This document shows positions 1-8,544 of a stretch of DNA of 64,000 nt, in pieces. This DNA is from Anaeromyxobacter oryzae (lineage in GTDB: Bacteria; Myxococcota; Myxococcia; Myxococcales; Anaeromyxobacteraceae). Position numbers and translations under genes: made by a program. Where the stretch lies: assembly GCF_023169945.1 (NCBI RefSeq), contig NZ_AP025591.1, positions 1,944,501 through 2,008,500 on the forward strand, in the 5' to 3' direction. Position 1 is the first letter of the stretch; each line of letters starts with the position of its first letter. The notes under the pieces are model-generated. The model worked only from the letters and a program-made list of their open reading frames with translations. It did not search any database and was not told the origin of the DNA.

Positions 1-260
1 TCCGATGCGCATTCGGTGCTCCGTGAGGGTTCCAGCCGCCTTTCCACTCGACGTCCGGGTGGTGAAGTCATTTACACGATGCGCCGGGACGGGTCGATAT
101 CGCGACCTCGCCGGTCGGTCCGTGCACTCCGGGTGCCAGCGCGAAGATCAGGGCGGTCAAAAACTTGCCAGCGCCCGGGGCTGGGGCATCCTGCACCCTC
201 GGGTGATAGCGCCTGGAAGCGGCCGCTGTCGGAGCGGCGCGAGGGCGAGGCGGAGCGGCG
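1..260. other. Leading segment with no recognisable gene
   Basis: The first 260 bases upstream of ftsQ carry no frame that I can tie to a protein family. Open frames exist in this stretch, but their translations are Arg/Ser-rich and resemble nothing known. In related genomes ftsQ usually follows a mur gene or ddl; I see no recognisable end of such a gene here. The stretch may hold the ftsQAZ promoter, though no convincing -35/-10 pair stands out. Confidence 0.4.
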
Positions 261-1112
261 GTGGCGCGGGGTCCGAACCGGCGGAAGGTGGACAGGGTTC
301 CCGGGGAGCGGCGGCGAAAGCTGGCGCGCGCGGTCCGGCTCGCCCTGCCCGCCGCCGTGACCGTCGCCGCGCTCGCCGCCATCGGCCTCCTCTTCTGGCG
401 GTTCGGGTACGCGGGCGATCTGCTCCGGGTGAAGGAGCTGCGCTTCTCCGGGCTCCACCGCGCCACCGCGGCCGAGCTCGCGGAGCTGTCCCCCGTCCGC
501 CGCGGCGATCACCTGCTGTTCCTCGACACGGCCGCGGTCGAGGCCGCGCTCCGGCGCCACCCCTGGGTCGCCCGCGCCGAGGTGCAGCGGCGCTGGCCGC
601 CGGCGCTCGACGTCGCGGTCGTGGAGCGCGAGCCTGCGGCCCTCGTCGACCTGGGGGGCCTCTACCTCGTCGACGGGCGCGGCGAGGTCTTCAAGCGCGC
701 GGTCCCCGGCGATGGGCTCGACCTGCCCCTCGTGACCGGCATCGACCGGGAGGACTGGGTCGACCGCCGCGCCGAGTACGAGCCGCTGCTCGCGGCGGCG
801 CTGGCCCTCCTCGGGCGGTGGTCCGAGCTCGGGCTCGCGGCGCGCGTGGCGATCTCGGAGCTCCACGTCGACCCGGACTACGGGACGACGATCTTCACGG
901 CCGACGGCACGGAGGTGCGGCTCGGCCAGGGTGACATCGAGGAGAAGCTGGCGCGCCTCTCCCGCGTGCTCTCCGCGCTCGACGCGGAGGGCCAGCGGGC
1001 GGAGGTGCTCCACCTCGACAACCGGCGGCGCCCGGACTGGGTGGCCGTGCGGCTGGCGGTGCGTGGCAACGGTGGTGGTGATCCGTCCGGGCGCTCGGCG
1101 TCCGGACGGTAG
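261..1112 (+). CDS. ftsQ: Cell division protein FtsQ
   Basis: FtsQ (283 aa) is the bitopic inner-membrane divisome protein that links early FtsZ/FtsA to the FtsL/FtsB and septal synthesis proteins. The protein shows a basic cytoplasmic N-terminus, one membrane segment at about residues 28-49, a POTRA domain at about 55-125 (motif VKELRFSGL at its start and HPWVARAEV near its end) and a FtsQ beta domain after it. Length fits the family. The start is GTG at 261; no strong Shine-Dalgarno is evident. It lies directly upstream of ftsA and ftsZ in the classical order, which supports the call as much as the weakly conserved sequence does. The last ~15 residues are low-complexity Gly/Ser/Arg. Confidence 0.9.
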   Translation: MARGPNRRKVDRVPGERRRKLARAVRLALPAAVTVAALAAIGLLFWRFGYAGDLLRVKELRFSGLHRATAAELAELSPVRRGDHLLFLDTAAVEAALRRHPWVARAEVQRRWPPALDVAVVEREPAALVDLGGLYLVDGRGEVFKRAVPGDGLDLPLVTGIDREDWVDRRAEYEPLLAAALALLGRWSELGLAARVAISELHVDPDYGTTIFTADGTEVRLGQGDIEEKLARLSRVLSALDAEGQRAEVLHLDNRRRPDWVAVRLAVRGNGGGDPSGRSASGR

Positions 1113-1165
1113 GTGAAGGGGTCCGAGAGGGCTCCGTCGGGTGAGCGCGAGAGCGCGACACGCCC

Positions 1166-1170
1166 GGAGG
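1166..1170 (+). promoter_or_regulatory. Ribosome binding site deciding the ftsA start
   Basis: GGAGG lies 8 bases before the ATG at 1179. It argues against the in-frame upstream GTG at 1113, which would add 22 residues of unconserved Arg/Ser/Glu-rich sequence. Confidence 0.7.
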
Positions 1171-1178
1171 TGGTGGAC

Positions 1179-2411
1179 ATGGCGAGAAGCGGCGAAATCC
1201 TCGTCGGCCTGGACATCGGCACGACGAAGATCTGCGCCATCGTCGGCGAGGTGACCGACGACGGCACGATCGACATCATCGGCATCGGCTCGCACCCGTC
1301 GAAGGGGTTGCGGAAGGGCGTCGTCGTCAACATCGACGCCACCGTCGCCTCGATCAAGCGCGCGATCGAGGAGGCCGAGCACATGGCGGGGTGCGAGATC
1401 ACCACCGTCTACACGGGGATCGCCGGCGGCCACATCAAGGCGTTCCCGTCTCACGGCGTCGTCGCGGTGAAGGACAAGGAGGTCCGGCAGCAGGACGTCG
1501 ATCGCGTCATCGACCAGGCGAAGGCCGTGGCGATCCCGCTCGACCGCGAGGTGATCCACGTCCTCCCGCAGGAGTTCGTGGTCGACGACCAGGACGGCGT
1601 GAAGGAGCCGGTGGGGATGAGCGGCGTGCGCCTCGAGGCGAAGGCGCTCATCGTGACCGGCGCGGTCTCGTCCGCCCAGAACATCGTGAAGTGCGCCCAG
1701 CGCACGGGCCTGAACGTCGCCGACATCGTGCTGCAGCCCCTCGCGTCCTCGCTCGCGACGCTCAGCGACGACGAGAAGGAGCTCGGCGTCTGCCTCGTGG
1801 ACATCGGCGGGGGGACGACCGACATCGCCATCTTCCACAACGGCTCCATCCAGCACACGGCCGTCATCTCCCTCGGCGGCAACCACCTCACGAACGACGT
1901 CGCGGTCGGGCTCCGCACGCCCACGCACGAGGCGGAGCGGCTCAAGAAGCAGTACGGCTGCGCCGTCGCGTCGATGGTGGACAAGTCCGACACCATCGAG
2001 GTCCCGAGCGTGGGCGGGGGCTCCCCGCGCGTCCTCTCCCGCCACATCCTCGCGGAGATCGTGGAGCCGCGGGTCGAGGAGATCTTCATGCTCGTCCAGC
2101 ACGAGATCCAGAAGTGCGGGATGGAGGAGATCCTCGCCTCCGGCGTCGTGATCACGGGCGGCTCGACGCTCCTCGCCGGCATGCCGGAGATGGCCGAGGA
2201 GGTGCTCGGCGTGCCGGTCCGCCGCGGGCTGCCGCGGGCGATCGGCGGGCTCGTCGACGTGGTGAAGAGCCCGATGTACGCGACGGCGGTCGGGCTCGTC
2301 ATCTACGGCGCGCAGCAGCAGGAGGCGAGCCCGTACTTCAAGATCCGCGACGAGAACGTGTACCGGAAGGTGAAGGGCCGGATGAAGGAGTGGCTCGGGC
2401 AGATCTTCTAG
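1179..2411 (+). CDS. ftsA: Cell division protein FtsA
   Basis: FtsA (410 aa) is the actin-fold ATPase that tethers FtsZ to the membrane and recruits the divisome. Visible actin-family signatures are the phosphate-1 loop GLDIGTTKICAIVGE near residue 10, the phosphate-2 motif DIGGGTTDIAIF near residue 208 and the adenosine motif VITGGSTLLAGM near residue 325. The FtsA-specific 1C domain lies between about 85 and 165. The C-terminus ends in an amphipathic stretch (MKEWLGQIF) typical of the membrane-targeting sequence. The ATG at 1179 has a GGAGG at ideal spacing. It sits 66 bases after ftsQ and 18 bases before ftsZ, so the three are almost certainly cotranscribed. Confidence 0.97.
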   Translation: MARSGEILVGLDIGTTKICAIVGEVTDDGTIDIIGIGSHPSKGLRKGVVVNIDATVASIKRAIEEAEHMAGCEITTVYTGIAGGHIKAFPSHGVVAVKDKEVRQQDVDRVIDQAKAVAIPLDREVIHVLPQEFVVDDQDGVKEPVGMSGVRLEAKALIVTGAVSSAQNIVKCAQRTGLNVADIVLQPLASSLATLSDDEKELGVCLVDIGGGTTDIAIFHNGSIQHTAVISLGGNHLTNDVAVGLRTPTHEAERLKKQYGCAVASMVDKSDTIEVPSVGGGSPRVLSRHILAEIVEPRVEEIFMLVQHEIQKCGMEEILASGVVITGGSTLLAGMPEMAEEVLGVPVRRGLPRAIGGLVDVVKSPMYATAVGLVIYGAQQQEASPYFKIRDENVYRKVKGRMKEWLGQIF

Positions 2412-2429
2412 CCGCGGGGGCCTACGCAC

Positions 2430-3644
2430 ATGATCGAGTACACGGACAAGCAGGACGCGGCGAAGATCAAGGTCATCGGCGTCGGGGGCGGCGGCGGGAA
2501 CGCCATCAACACGATGGTCGCGGGCCGCCTCGAGGGCGTCGAGTTCATCGCGGCCAACACCGACGTGCAGGCGCTCGCGGCGAACAAGGCCGGGGTGAAG
2601 ATCCAGCTCGGGCGGAGCGCCTCCCGCGGCCTCGGCGCCGGCGCGAACCCCGAGGTGGGCCGGACCGCCGCGCTCGAGGAGCGCGAGCAGATCGCGACGG
2701 CGCTCGAGGGCGCGGACATGGTGTTCGTCACCGCGGGAATGGGCGGCGGCACCGGCACCGGCGGCGCGCCCGTCGTCGCCGACATCGCCAAGTCCACCGG
2801 CGCCCTCACGGTCGGCGTCGTCACGAAGCCGTTCCTCTTCGAGGGGAACCGGCGGCGCAAGCAGGCCGAGGCCGGCATCGCGGAGCTGGCGGCGGCCGTC
2901 GACACGCTCATCGTGATCCCGAACCAGCGGCTCCTCGCCGTGGCCGGCGAGAACATGTCGCTCGCCGACGCGTTCAAGCGCGCGGACGAGGTCCTCCTGA
3001 ACGCGGTGCAGGGCATCTCCGACCTCATCACCGTGCACGGGATCGTGAACGTCGACTTCGCCGACGTCCGCACCATCATGAGCGGCCAGGGCATGGCGCT
3101 CATGGGCACCGGCCGCTCCGCGGGCGCGCGCCGCGCGGTCGAGGCGATGCAGGCGGCGATCTCGTCGCCGCTCCTCGAGGACGTGACCCTCGACGGCGCG
3201 ACCGGCCTCCTCGTGAACATCAGCGGCGGCGCGGACCTCACGCTGAACGAGGTGAACGAGGCCGTGACGATGGCGCAGGCGGCGGCGGATGCCGAGGCGA
3301 ACATCATCTTCGGCTCGGTCATCGACGAGCGGCTCGGCGACGAGGTGAAGATCACCGTCATCGCCACCGGGTTCCAGGGCCGCGAGGAGCGGAGCCGCGC
3401 GCTGGCCCGCCAGCCGGCCGAGGCGAAGCTCCCGGCGACGGTCCGCACCGTGCCGCCGCCGCTCCCGGCGGAGGCGAAGGCGAAGGATCCCATCCGGCTC
3501 CAGACGGTCGCTCCGGCGACGGTGCCGGTGCGCGCCTCGACGGCGCCGGTGCGGCGCGATCCGGGCTCGTTCAAGCCGGCGGACGAGGATCAGTACGACA
3601 TCCCCGCGTTCCTGCGGCGCGGGGGGAGTGCGCCGAGGGAGTAG
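2430..3644 (+). CDS. ftsZ: Cell division protein FtsZ
   Basis: FtsZ (404 aa) is the tubulin-like GTPase that forms the Z ring. The N-terminal GTPase shows [15 protein letters not shown] at about 15-29, AANTD at 41-45 and the tubulin signature GGGTGTG at 105-111; the T7-type catalytic loop (NVDFADVR) follows. Residues ~318-385 form the variable Pro/Ala-rich linker. The conserved C-terminal peptide that binds FtsA and other partners is present as DIPAFLRR, about 10 residues from the end. Length and all catalytic motifs are normal. It starts 18 bases after ftsA with a purine-rich GCGGGGG upstream. Confidence 0.98.
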   Translation: MIEYTDKQDAAKIKVIGVGGGGGNAINTMVAGRLEGVEFIAANTDVQALAANKAGVKIQLGRSASRGLGAGANPEVGRTAALEEREQIATALEGADMVFVTAGMGGGTGTGGAPVVADIAKSTGALTVGVVTKPFLFEGNRRRKQAEAGIAELAAAVDTLIVIPNQRLLAVAGENMSLADAFKRADEVLLNAVQGISDLITVHGIVNVDFADVRTIMSGQGMALMGTGRSAGARRAVEAMQAAISSPLLEDVTLDGATGLLVNISGGADLTLNEVNEAVTMAQAAADAEANIIFGSVIDERLGDEVKITVIATGFQGREERSRALARQPAEAKLPATVRTVPPPLPAEAKAKDPIRLQTVAPATVPVRASTAPVRRDPGSFKPADEDQYDIPAFLRRGGSAPRE

Positions 3645-3649
3645 GCGGC

Positions 3650-3775
3650 CACGCCACGGGGCACGGAGACGGGCGATCGTGCCCGTGACCGTGCCCGTGG
3701 CCGTGCCCGATCCCCCGTGCCCGCCTTCCGATTCCCGTGGCCCGTGGCCCGTGAGCCGTTGCCGACCCCCGAACC
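3650..3775 (-). repeat. CACGGG-type dispersed repeat, left arm of an inverted pair
   Basis: Read on the minus strand this is a run of degenerate 6-base CACGGG units ending in CGATCGCCCG. It is an inverted partner of the copy at 3805-3890, which also ends in CGATCGCCCG. The pair fills the gap between the convergent ftsZ and M24 peptidase genes. Confidence 0.7.
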
Positions 3776-3804
3776 GCCAGTGAGGCCGGGCACGGGACGA
3801 CGGT

Positions 3805-3890
3805 CCAGGGGCCACGGGACACGGGTCACGGGCACCGAGAAGCCGGGTACGTGTACGGGCACGTTTACGGGAACGGGCTCCGATCGCCCG
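3805..3890 (+). repeat. CACGGG-type dispersed repeat with core motif
   Basis: This copy consists of CCACGGGACACGGGTCACGG-like hexamers, then a non-repetitive core GAGAAGCCGGGTACGT, then TACGGG/CACG hexamers. The same three-part layout recurs at 31412-31494, 31628-31730 and 52046-52130 (+) and, without a clear core, at 37300-37396 (-). Confidence 0.75.
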
Positions 3891-3899
3891 TCGCTCGCG

Positions 3900-5072
3900 C
3901 TACGCCCCCACCCTCAGCACCTCGTCCGCGAGCGCGGTCACCTTCTCCCCGCCCCCCCGCGTCACGATCCACGTGTTCTCGATCCCCACCGCGCCCACGC
4001 CCGGGAACACGAACTTCGGCTCGATCGCGACGACCTGGCCCTCGACGAGCGGCGCCTTGAAGCCGGGCGCGAGCACCGGCAGCTCGTCGAGCTCGAGCCC
4101 GACGCCGTGGCCGACGAAGCGCGCCTGGTCGCCGGGAGGCCCCATGAAGCGGTCCCCGAGCCCCGCCGCCTCGGCGCGGGCGCGGGCGCGCTCCCAGAGC
4201 GCCTCGCCGATGGCGCCGGGGCGGAGGGCGCCGGCGACCTCGGCCTGGATCTCGAGCGCGACCCCGAACGCACGCTCGAGCTCGGGCGCGAGGGCGCCGA
4301 CCACCGCGATGCGAGTCATGTCGACGACGTACCCGCCGAAGACGCCCGTGAAGTCGAGGAGCACCGGCTCCCCGGCGGCGATGACCTTCGTCGACGCGCC
4401 CTGCGGGTACGCCGCCCCGAGCCCGGGCCCGACCACCGGGCCGTCGAAGTAGCCAGGCGCCGACGCGCTCGCGCCGGCGGCGACGATCCCGACGAACAGC
4501 TCGGCGTTGAACCCGCGCAGGCGCGGACTGCCCTCGTTCCCGGCGCGCCGGAGCCGCGCCTCGATCTCGGCGGAGACGTCGATCTCCCGGGCGCCGGCGC
4601 GGAGGAACCGCGGCACCTCGGCGAGGACGGACGCGATGCGCGCACCGCCGTCCCGGAGGATCGCCCGCTCCACCGCGGACTTCACCGACCGCTGCTCGCG
4701 GAGGACGCCGGACACGTCCACCAGCTCCGCCGCGGGCAGCTGCCGGCGCCACCAGTCGAGCGTCGCCTGCGGGACGGCGTCGAACGTCGCGCCGACGCGG
4801 CCGGTCGCGGCGCCGAGGACGCCGGCGAGCTCCTTCGAGGACGGGAACGGCCGCACGTCCGCGATCGCGGCCTCGGCCCGGGCGCGGGCGAGCGACTTCC
4901 GCACGAGCAGCAGCGCAGCGCCCTCGGCGGGGACGAACAAGGCGCCGTTCTGGCGCGTGCCGCTCAGGTAGAAGACGTCGACGGCGTGGAGGAGGAGCGC
5001 GCCCGACAGCGATCGCGCCCGCAGCGCCTCCTGCAGCCGGCCGATCCGCTCCGCGTGCTCTCGGGTGTCCAT
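3900..5072 (-). CDS. M24 family Xaa-Pro-type metallopeptidase
   Basis: This 390-aa protein resembles creatinase/prolidase (M24B) enzymes, which cleave bonds next to proline using a dinuclear metal site. The N-terminal half (to ~155) is the creatinase-like domain. The C-terminal pita-bread half carries the expected metal ligands: two Asp in LLDFTGVFGG and VVDMTRIA, His in GHGVGLELDE, Glu in AIEPKFVFPG and Glu in GIENTW. The second-shell His, normally found where HExP follows GHGVGL, is Asp here (ELDELP), as in a subfamily of uncharacterised M24 proteins. There is no signal peptide, so it is probably cytoplasmic. The ATG at 5072 is preceded by GGAGG at 7 bases. Substrate is unknown. Confidence 0.88.
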   Translation of the reverse strand: MDTREHAERIGRLQEALRARSLSGALLLHAVDVFYLSGTRQNGALFVPAEGAALLLVRKSLARARAEAAIADVRPFPSSKELAGVLGAATGRVGATFDAVPQATLDWWRRQLPAAELVDVSGVLREQRSVKSAVERAILRDGGARIASVLAEVPRFLRAGAREIDVSAEIEARLRRAGNEGSPRLRGFNAELFVGIVAAGASASAPGYFDGPVVGPGLGAAYPQGASTKVIAAGEPVLLDFTGVFGGYVVDMTRIAVVGALAPELERAFGVALEIQAEVAGALRPGAIGEALWERARARAEAAGLGDRFMGPPGDQARFVGHGVGLELDELPVLAPGFKAPLVEGQVVAIEPKFVFPGVGAVGIENTWIVTRGGGEKVTALADEVLRVGA

Positions 5073-5140
5073 GGCGTCGCCTCCTGGTGTCTCTCCGAGG
5101 ACCGGAGAGCCTGCCGTATCGCGCGCGCGAAGGGAAGCCG

Positions 5141-6148
5141 TCACGAGCGGGCGAGCCGCGGGGCGATGGCGCGGACGGACGCCTCGTACCGGTAGCTCGT
5201 GCCGGAGTGGCCGTCCTCGAACTCCTCGTGGAGCGGGTGGAGGCCGCCGGCGCGGAGGCTCTCCACCACCATCCGCGCGCCCCAGCGGAGGTGGTACTCG
5301 TCGTGCGTGCCGCAGTCGACGAAGACCGTCTCGAGCGTGCGGTAGGTGTCGATCGCGGCGGGGACGAAGCGGACGGGGTCCTCGGCCAGCCAGCGCGCCC
5401 AGACCTCCGGCCGGAGCCGGGCCGTCTCCCGGTCGAACGGCAGGGCGAGCCCGAGCGGCGCGTGCGGGTCGGGCGAGTAGTGCGCGGCCATCGCGAGGAT
5501 GTTCAGCACCGGGTGGTCGCCGCCGCCGAGCTTCGCCTCGCGCGCGCGCCGCTTCGCGCCGGCGAGCCACGTCGCCGGATCGGGCGCCGAGAGCAGCGCC
5601 GCCGCCGCGACCGGCAGCTCGGGGAGGTAGCAGTACTCGAACGCGGCGTCGCCGGAGTGGCAGGCGACGTGCGCGAACACGGCCGTGCGGTCCCGGCCCA
5701 TGCGCAGCGCGCCGTAGCCGCCGGAGCTCTTGCCGACGACCGCGCGCGCCTCGCGCCGCCGGACGACGGGGAACTTCTCCTCCACGACCGCCACGACGTC
5801 CTCCGCGACGTAGGACTGGTAGCGCCCGACCGCCGGCGCGTCCATCCACTGCGTCCCGCCGAGCGCGGTCGCGCCGTCCGGGAACACCGCGACGAACGGC
5901 GGGACCTCGCCGGACGCGACGAGCGCCTCGAGCCGCTCGGGGACGCTCGGCTGGAACAGCCCGGCCGTCGTCCAGCCGCGGACGTTCCCGGAGAAGCCGT
6001 GGAGGAAGTAGATCGCCGGGAGCGGGGTCGCGCCGTCGTGGCCGGGCGGCAGCCAGACGAGGAGCGGGCGCCGCGAGGGATCGCCGAGAGGGTTCCCGGC
6101 GAGGGCGGGGGAGTCGAGCTCGAGCTCGACGAGGCGAGCGGGGGTCAT
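5141..6148 (-). CDS. Esterase, alpha/beta hydrolase of the esterase D / antigen 85 type
   Basis: This 335-aa protein matches the PF00756 esterase fold. It has the oxyanion region IYFLHGFSGN near residue 50 and the nucleophile elbow G-K-S-S-G-G, where the GxSxG serine is the first S, near residue 140. A probable catalytic His lies in EDGHSGTSY near residue 317. The acid is probably the Asp in VFVDCGTHDEY. No signal peptide is evident, suggesting a cytoplasmic esterase acting on acyl or formyl-glutathione-like esters; the substrate cannot be read from sequence. It lies 68 bases upstream of the M24 gene on the same strand and may be cotranscribed with it. The ATG at 6148 is the first plausible start after the terminator hairpin. 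Confidence 0.85.
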   Translation of the reverse strand: MTPARLVELELDSPALAGNPLGDPSRRPLLVWLPPGHDGATPLPAIYFLHGFSGNVRGWTTAGLFQPSVPERLEALVASGEVPPFVAVFPDGATALGGTQWMDAPAVGRYQSYVAEDVVAVVEEKFPVVRRREARAVVGKSSGGYGALRMGRDRTAVFAHVACHSGDAAFEYCYLPELPVAAAALLSAPDPATWLAGAKRRAREAKLGGGDHPVLNILAMAAHYSPDPHAPLGLALPFDRETARLRPEVWARWLAEDPVRFVPAAIDTYRTLETVFVDCGTHDEYHLRWGARMVVESLRAGGLHPLHEEFEDGHSGTSYRYEASVRAIAPRLARS

Positions 6149-6161
6149 CGGCTCTCCATAA

Positions 6162-6193
6162 CGGAAACGGCCGCCCCGGGGGAGGGGCGGCCG
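6162..6193 (-). terminator. Intrinsic terminator of the beta-barrel gene
   Basis: A perfect 10-base stem (6168-6177 with 6184-6193, CGGCCGCCCC/GGGGCGGCCG) has a 6-base loop. On the minus strand it is followed by TTTCCGTTAT. It lies 20 bases past the stop of the outer-membrane protein gene and separates it from the esterase gene. Confidence 0.75.
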
Positions 6194-6213
6194 CTCCACG
6201 CTGCCGTTCGCGA

Positions 6214-6816
6214 CTAGAGGTCGAACTTGCCGCGGACGCCGACCTGGAACCACTCGTGCGTCGACTTGTCGGGGATCGAGGCGCTCGTGCCGCTGATCTC
6301 GGCGTCCGAGTACTGGCCGACGCTCATGCCGAGGTACGGACCGACCGCGAGCTGCGGGGCCACCGCGAAGTCCGCGCCGACCTGGAGGTTCAGGAACTCG
6401 AACCCCTTGAGCGTCAGCGTCTCGCCGCCGCCCGAGACCTTCGCCCACTCGTACCCGATCCCGACGCCGGCCCACGGGGTGGCCTGGCCCATCGGGTCGA
6501 GGGTGTACGTGCCCTGCACGCCGAGGCGCATGACCGAGGCGCTGCAGCTCACGCCCGTGCCGCACGCGTCGGACGCGGTCTGGCCGAGGCCGTACGAGAA
6601 GTAGCCGCCCAGGCCGACGTTCTTGTTGAGGTTGTAGATCGCGTCGAGCTGGATCGGGATCTGGCTCTTGATGCCGTCCGACATCTTGAGGTCCTTCATC
6701 GCGTCGCCGCCGACGGGCGCGAACCCGAGCCGGAGCCCGAGGCTGACCTGGGCGTGAGAGAGCGAGGGGACCGCGAGCGCGGCGAGGGCCACCGTGAGGA
6801 TTGCGAGCTTGCGCAT
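6214..6816 (-). CDS. Outer-membrane beta-barrel protein (OmpX/OmpW-like size)
   Basis: This 200-aa protein has a clear signal peptide (MRKLAILTVALAALAVPSLSHA, cleavage after SHA-QVS) and then alternating hydrophobic/polar strands rich in Gly and aromatic residues (LGGYFSYGLGQ, VGIGYEWAK, LQVGADFAV). It ends with FDL, so the C-terminal residue is a hydrophobic Leu rather than the common Phe. This pattern fits an 8-stranded barrel in the outer membrane. A small disulfide loop is suggested by two Cys in DACGTGVSCS. The ATG at 6816 has AGGAGT upstream at good spacing. It is flanked by its own terminator and transcribed away from the next gene. No specific function can be assigned. Confidence 0.8.
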   Translation of the reverse strand: MRKLAILTVALAALAVPSLSHAQVSLGLRLGFAPVGGDAMKDLKMSDGIKSQIPIQLDAIYNLNKNVGLGGYFSYGLGQTASDACGTGVSCSASVMRLGVQGTYTLDPMGQATPWAGVGIGYEWAKVSGGGETLTLKGFEFLNLQVGADFAVAPQLAVGPYLGMSVGQYSDAEISGTSASIPDKSTHEWFQVGVRGKFDL

Positions 6817-7110
6817 CTGTTCGTGACTCCTTGTGAGTGTGCGAGACGACTTCGACTGGAGTGCTGCGATTTCACACCTGACGCCGGCGGCGCACCCGGC
6901 TCGAACCATGATCGAGGTACGCCTCTCCCGCCGGGCAGCGCCGCCGGCCAGGCGGACGCGGGAGCTGCAAGAGACATTCACATTCGGAAAACGTCCGCGC
7001 GTCCCTGACCTCGGTCACATCGACAGGGTCATGGCACATGCGATGCTGATTCCGAGGTGAGCGCGTCCTGGCGCGCTGCGCCATTCGCTCTTTCACGGAG
7101 AGTCGATCCG

Positions 7111-8049
7111 ATGTCGCACAAGGTGGTCCTCGCGTTCCTGCTCGCCGCCGCGGCGCCCGCCCGCGCCGTGACCTCGGTGGTCCTCCTCCCCGCGACCGGC
7201 GCGAACGTGCACGAGGGCCACCTGACCGCCGCGACGGACGTGCTCCGCGCGCACCTCGAGCGGACGGGGAAGCTCGCCGTCACCGTCGCGCCGGTCCCGG
7301 GCGGCCTCCGCGCCGAGCCGTCGCCGCTCGAGGCCGCGCAGGCGGCGCGCGCCGGGGGCGCGGAGCTCGCGGTGACGCTCCGCATCGCGCGCCTCGGGAA
7401 CGTCGCGAGCGTCCGCCTCGCCGCGTACCGGCAGGACGGCAGCGCCGCGCACGTCGACGAGCTCGGGGCGGCCGGACCGGACGACCTCGACGCGGCGCTC
7501 CGGCGCCTCGCGGCCGGGCTCGCCGAGGGCCGCCCCGCGCACGCGCTCGCCGAGATCGACACGGTGACGGAGCGCGAGGCCGACCCGTACCTCAAGTACG
7601 TCGCCACCAACGTGTTCGGGATCCGGCTCGGGAGCGCGTTCCTGATGAACCGGGCCTCGCCCGCCGGGACCTCGCACTCGGCCGCGGGCGGGGGCGTGTT
7701 CTGGCTCTACGACGCGCGGAGCTTCCTCGCGGACCTCTCGTTCGACCTCTACGGCGGCGACGCCGATCGCCTCGTGGCGCTCGGGATCGGGTTCTACCGT
7801 CCGTTCTCGAAGGGGAACGTGTCGCCGTACCTCGGCGGCGGCGTCGCGTACCACTGGCTCCAGACCGGCGGCGACGGCGCGGCCGGCCTCGCGTTCCGGG
7901 CCGCGGGCGGGGTGCTCGTCGGGCGGCTCTCCACGGTGCAGGTGCGGGTCGAGGCGGGGTGGCAGGTGTCCGCGTTCACGGAGAAGGTGCACGAGGCGAG
8001 CCCCGTCACGCCGCACGGCCCGTTCGCCACCGTGGGGCTCGGGTACTGA
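7111..8049 (+). CDS. Secreted two-domain protein with C-terminal beta-barrel, paralogue 1
   Basis: This 312-aa protein has a signal peptide (MSHKVVLAFLLAAAAPARA). Residues ~20-150 form an alpha/beta domain starting SVVLLPATGANV that looks like the N-terminal domain of TolB/CsgG-type periplasmic proteins. From ~165 the protein is strand-rich with the motif PFSKGNVSPYLGGG and ends LGY, typical of an outer-membrane or surface barrel. It is a clear paralogue of the protein encoded at 8541-9518, with the same domain order. The ATG at 7111 is chosen because it begins the signal peptide; a GGAG sits about 10 bases upstream. It forms an operon with the two following genes. I do not recognise a named family. 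Confidence 0.7.
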   Translation: MSHKVVLAFLLAAAAPARAVTSVVLLPATGANVHEGHLTAATDVLRAHLERTGKLAVTVAPVPGGLRAEPSPLEAAQAARAGGAELAVTLRIARLGNVASVRLAAYRQDGSAAHVDELGAAGPDDLDAALRRLAAGLAEGRPAHALAEIDTVTEREADPYLKYVATNVFGIRLGSAFLMNRASPAGTSHSAAGGGVFWLYDARSFLADLSFDLYGGDADRLVALGIGFYRPFSKGNVSPYLGGGVAYHWLQTGGDGAAGLAFRAAGGVLVGRLSTVQVRVEAGWQVSAFTEKVHEASPVTPHGPFATVGLGY

Positions 8050-8052
8050 GCC

Positions 8053-8544
8053 GTGGTCGCCCGCGCTCCCATCGCCGCCGGCGTCGCCGCGCTCCTGCTC
8101 GGCGGGTGCGTGACGAGCCGGGTGCTCACCGACGATCCGGACGCGGTCATCTGGTTCGACGGCCGCCCGGTGGGGAAGAGCGGGGACGTCTGGTCCATGG
8201 GGCCGCCGCACACGGCGCGCGTCGTCGTCGTCGCGAAGGACGGACGCCGCGCGCGGACGCTGGTCGAGCGCGAGTTCTCCTGGTTCACGTTCGCGGCCGG
8301 GCTGCGGACGCTCGGTGTCTGCTTCGTCTTCTGCTGGACGTATCCGCAGGACGTGGTGGTGCCGCTCCCGCCGCGACGGCCGGCCGCCGGGTGGGACGTC
8401 GATCCCGGGCTCGATCCCTGGGCGGAGGGCCCGGAGGCGTCGGCGTGGATGGCGCCGCCGAGCGGAGCTGCGACCGCGAACGCAACCGTGACCCCGACCC
8501 CGACCTGGACCCTCCCTCCCCCACCCCGCGGAGCCACCCCATGA
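8053..8544 (+). CDS. Small lipoprotein between two paralogues
   Basis: This 163-aa protein has a short signal sequence and lipobox (LLLGGC, Cys near residue 19), so it is predicted to be lipidated. Residues ~20-100 contain a PEGA-like short beta region (DAVIWFDGRPVGKSGD) followed by a hydrophobic stretch with two Cys (GVCFVFCW). The tail is Pro/Ala/Thr-rich low complexity. It starts with GTG three bases after the upstream gene and its stop overlaps the next start as ATGA, so all three genes are cotranscribed. It probably works with the flanking paralogues at the outer membrane; function unknown. Confidence 0.7.
   Translation: MVARAPIAAGVAALLLGGCVTSRVLTDDPDAVIWFDGRPVGKSGDVWSMGPPHTARVVVVAKDGRRARTLVEREFSWFTFAAGLRTLGVCFVFCWTYPQDVVVPLPPRRPAAGWDVDPGLDPWAEGPEASAWMAPPSGAATANATVTPTPTWTLPPPPRGATP

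Noticed and set aside
72..3815. A 1247-codon open frame on the minus strand across ftsQAZ
   Set aside because: It arises from extreme third-position GC bias opposite ftsA and ftsZ. The product is Arg/His/Asp/Leu low complexity.
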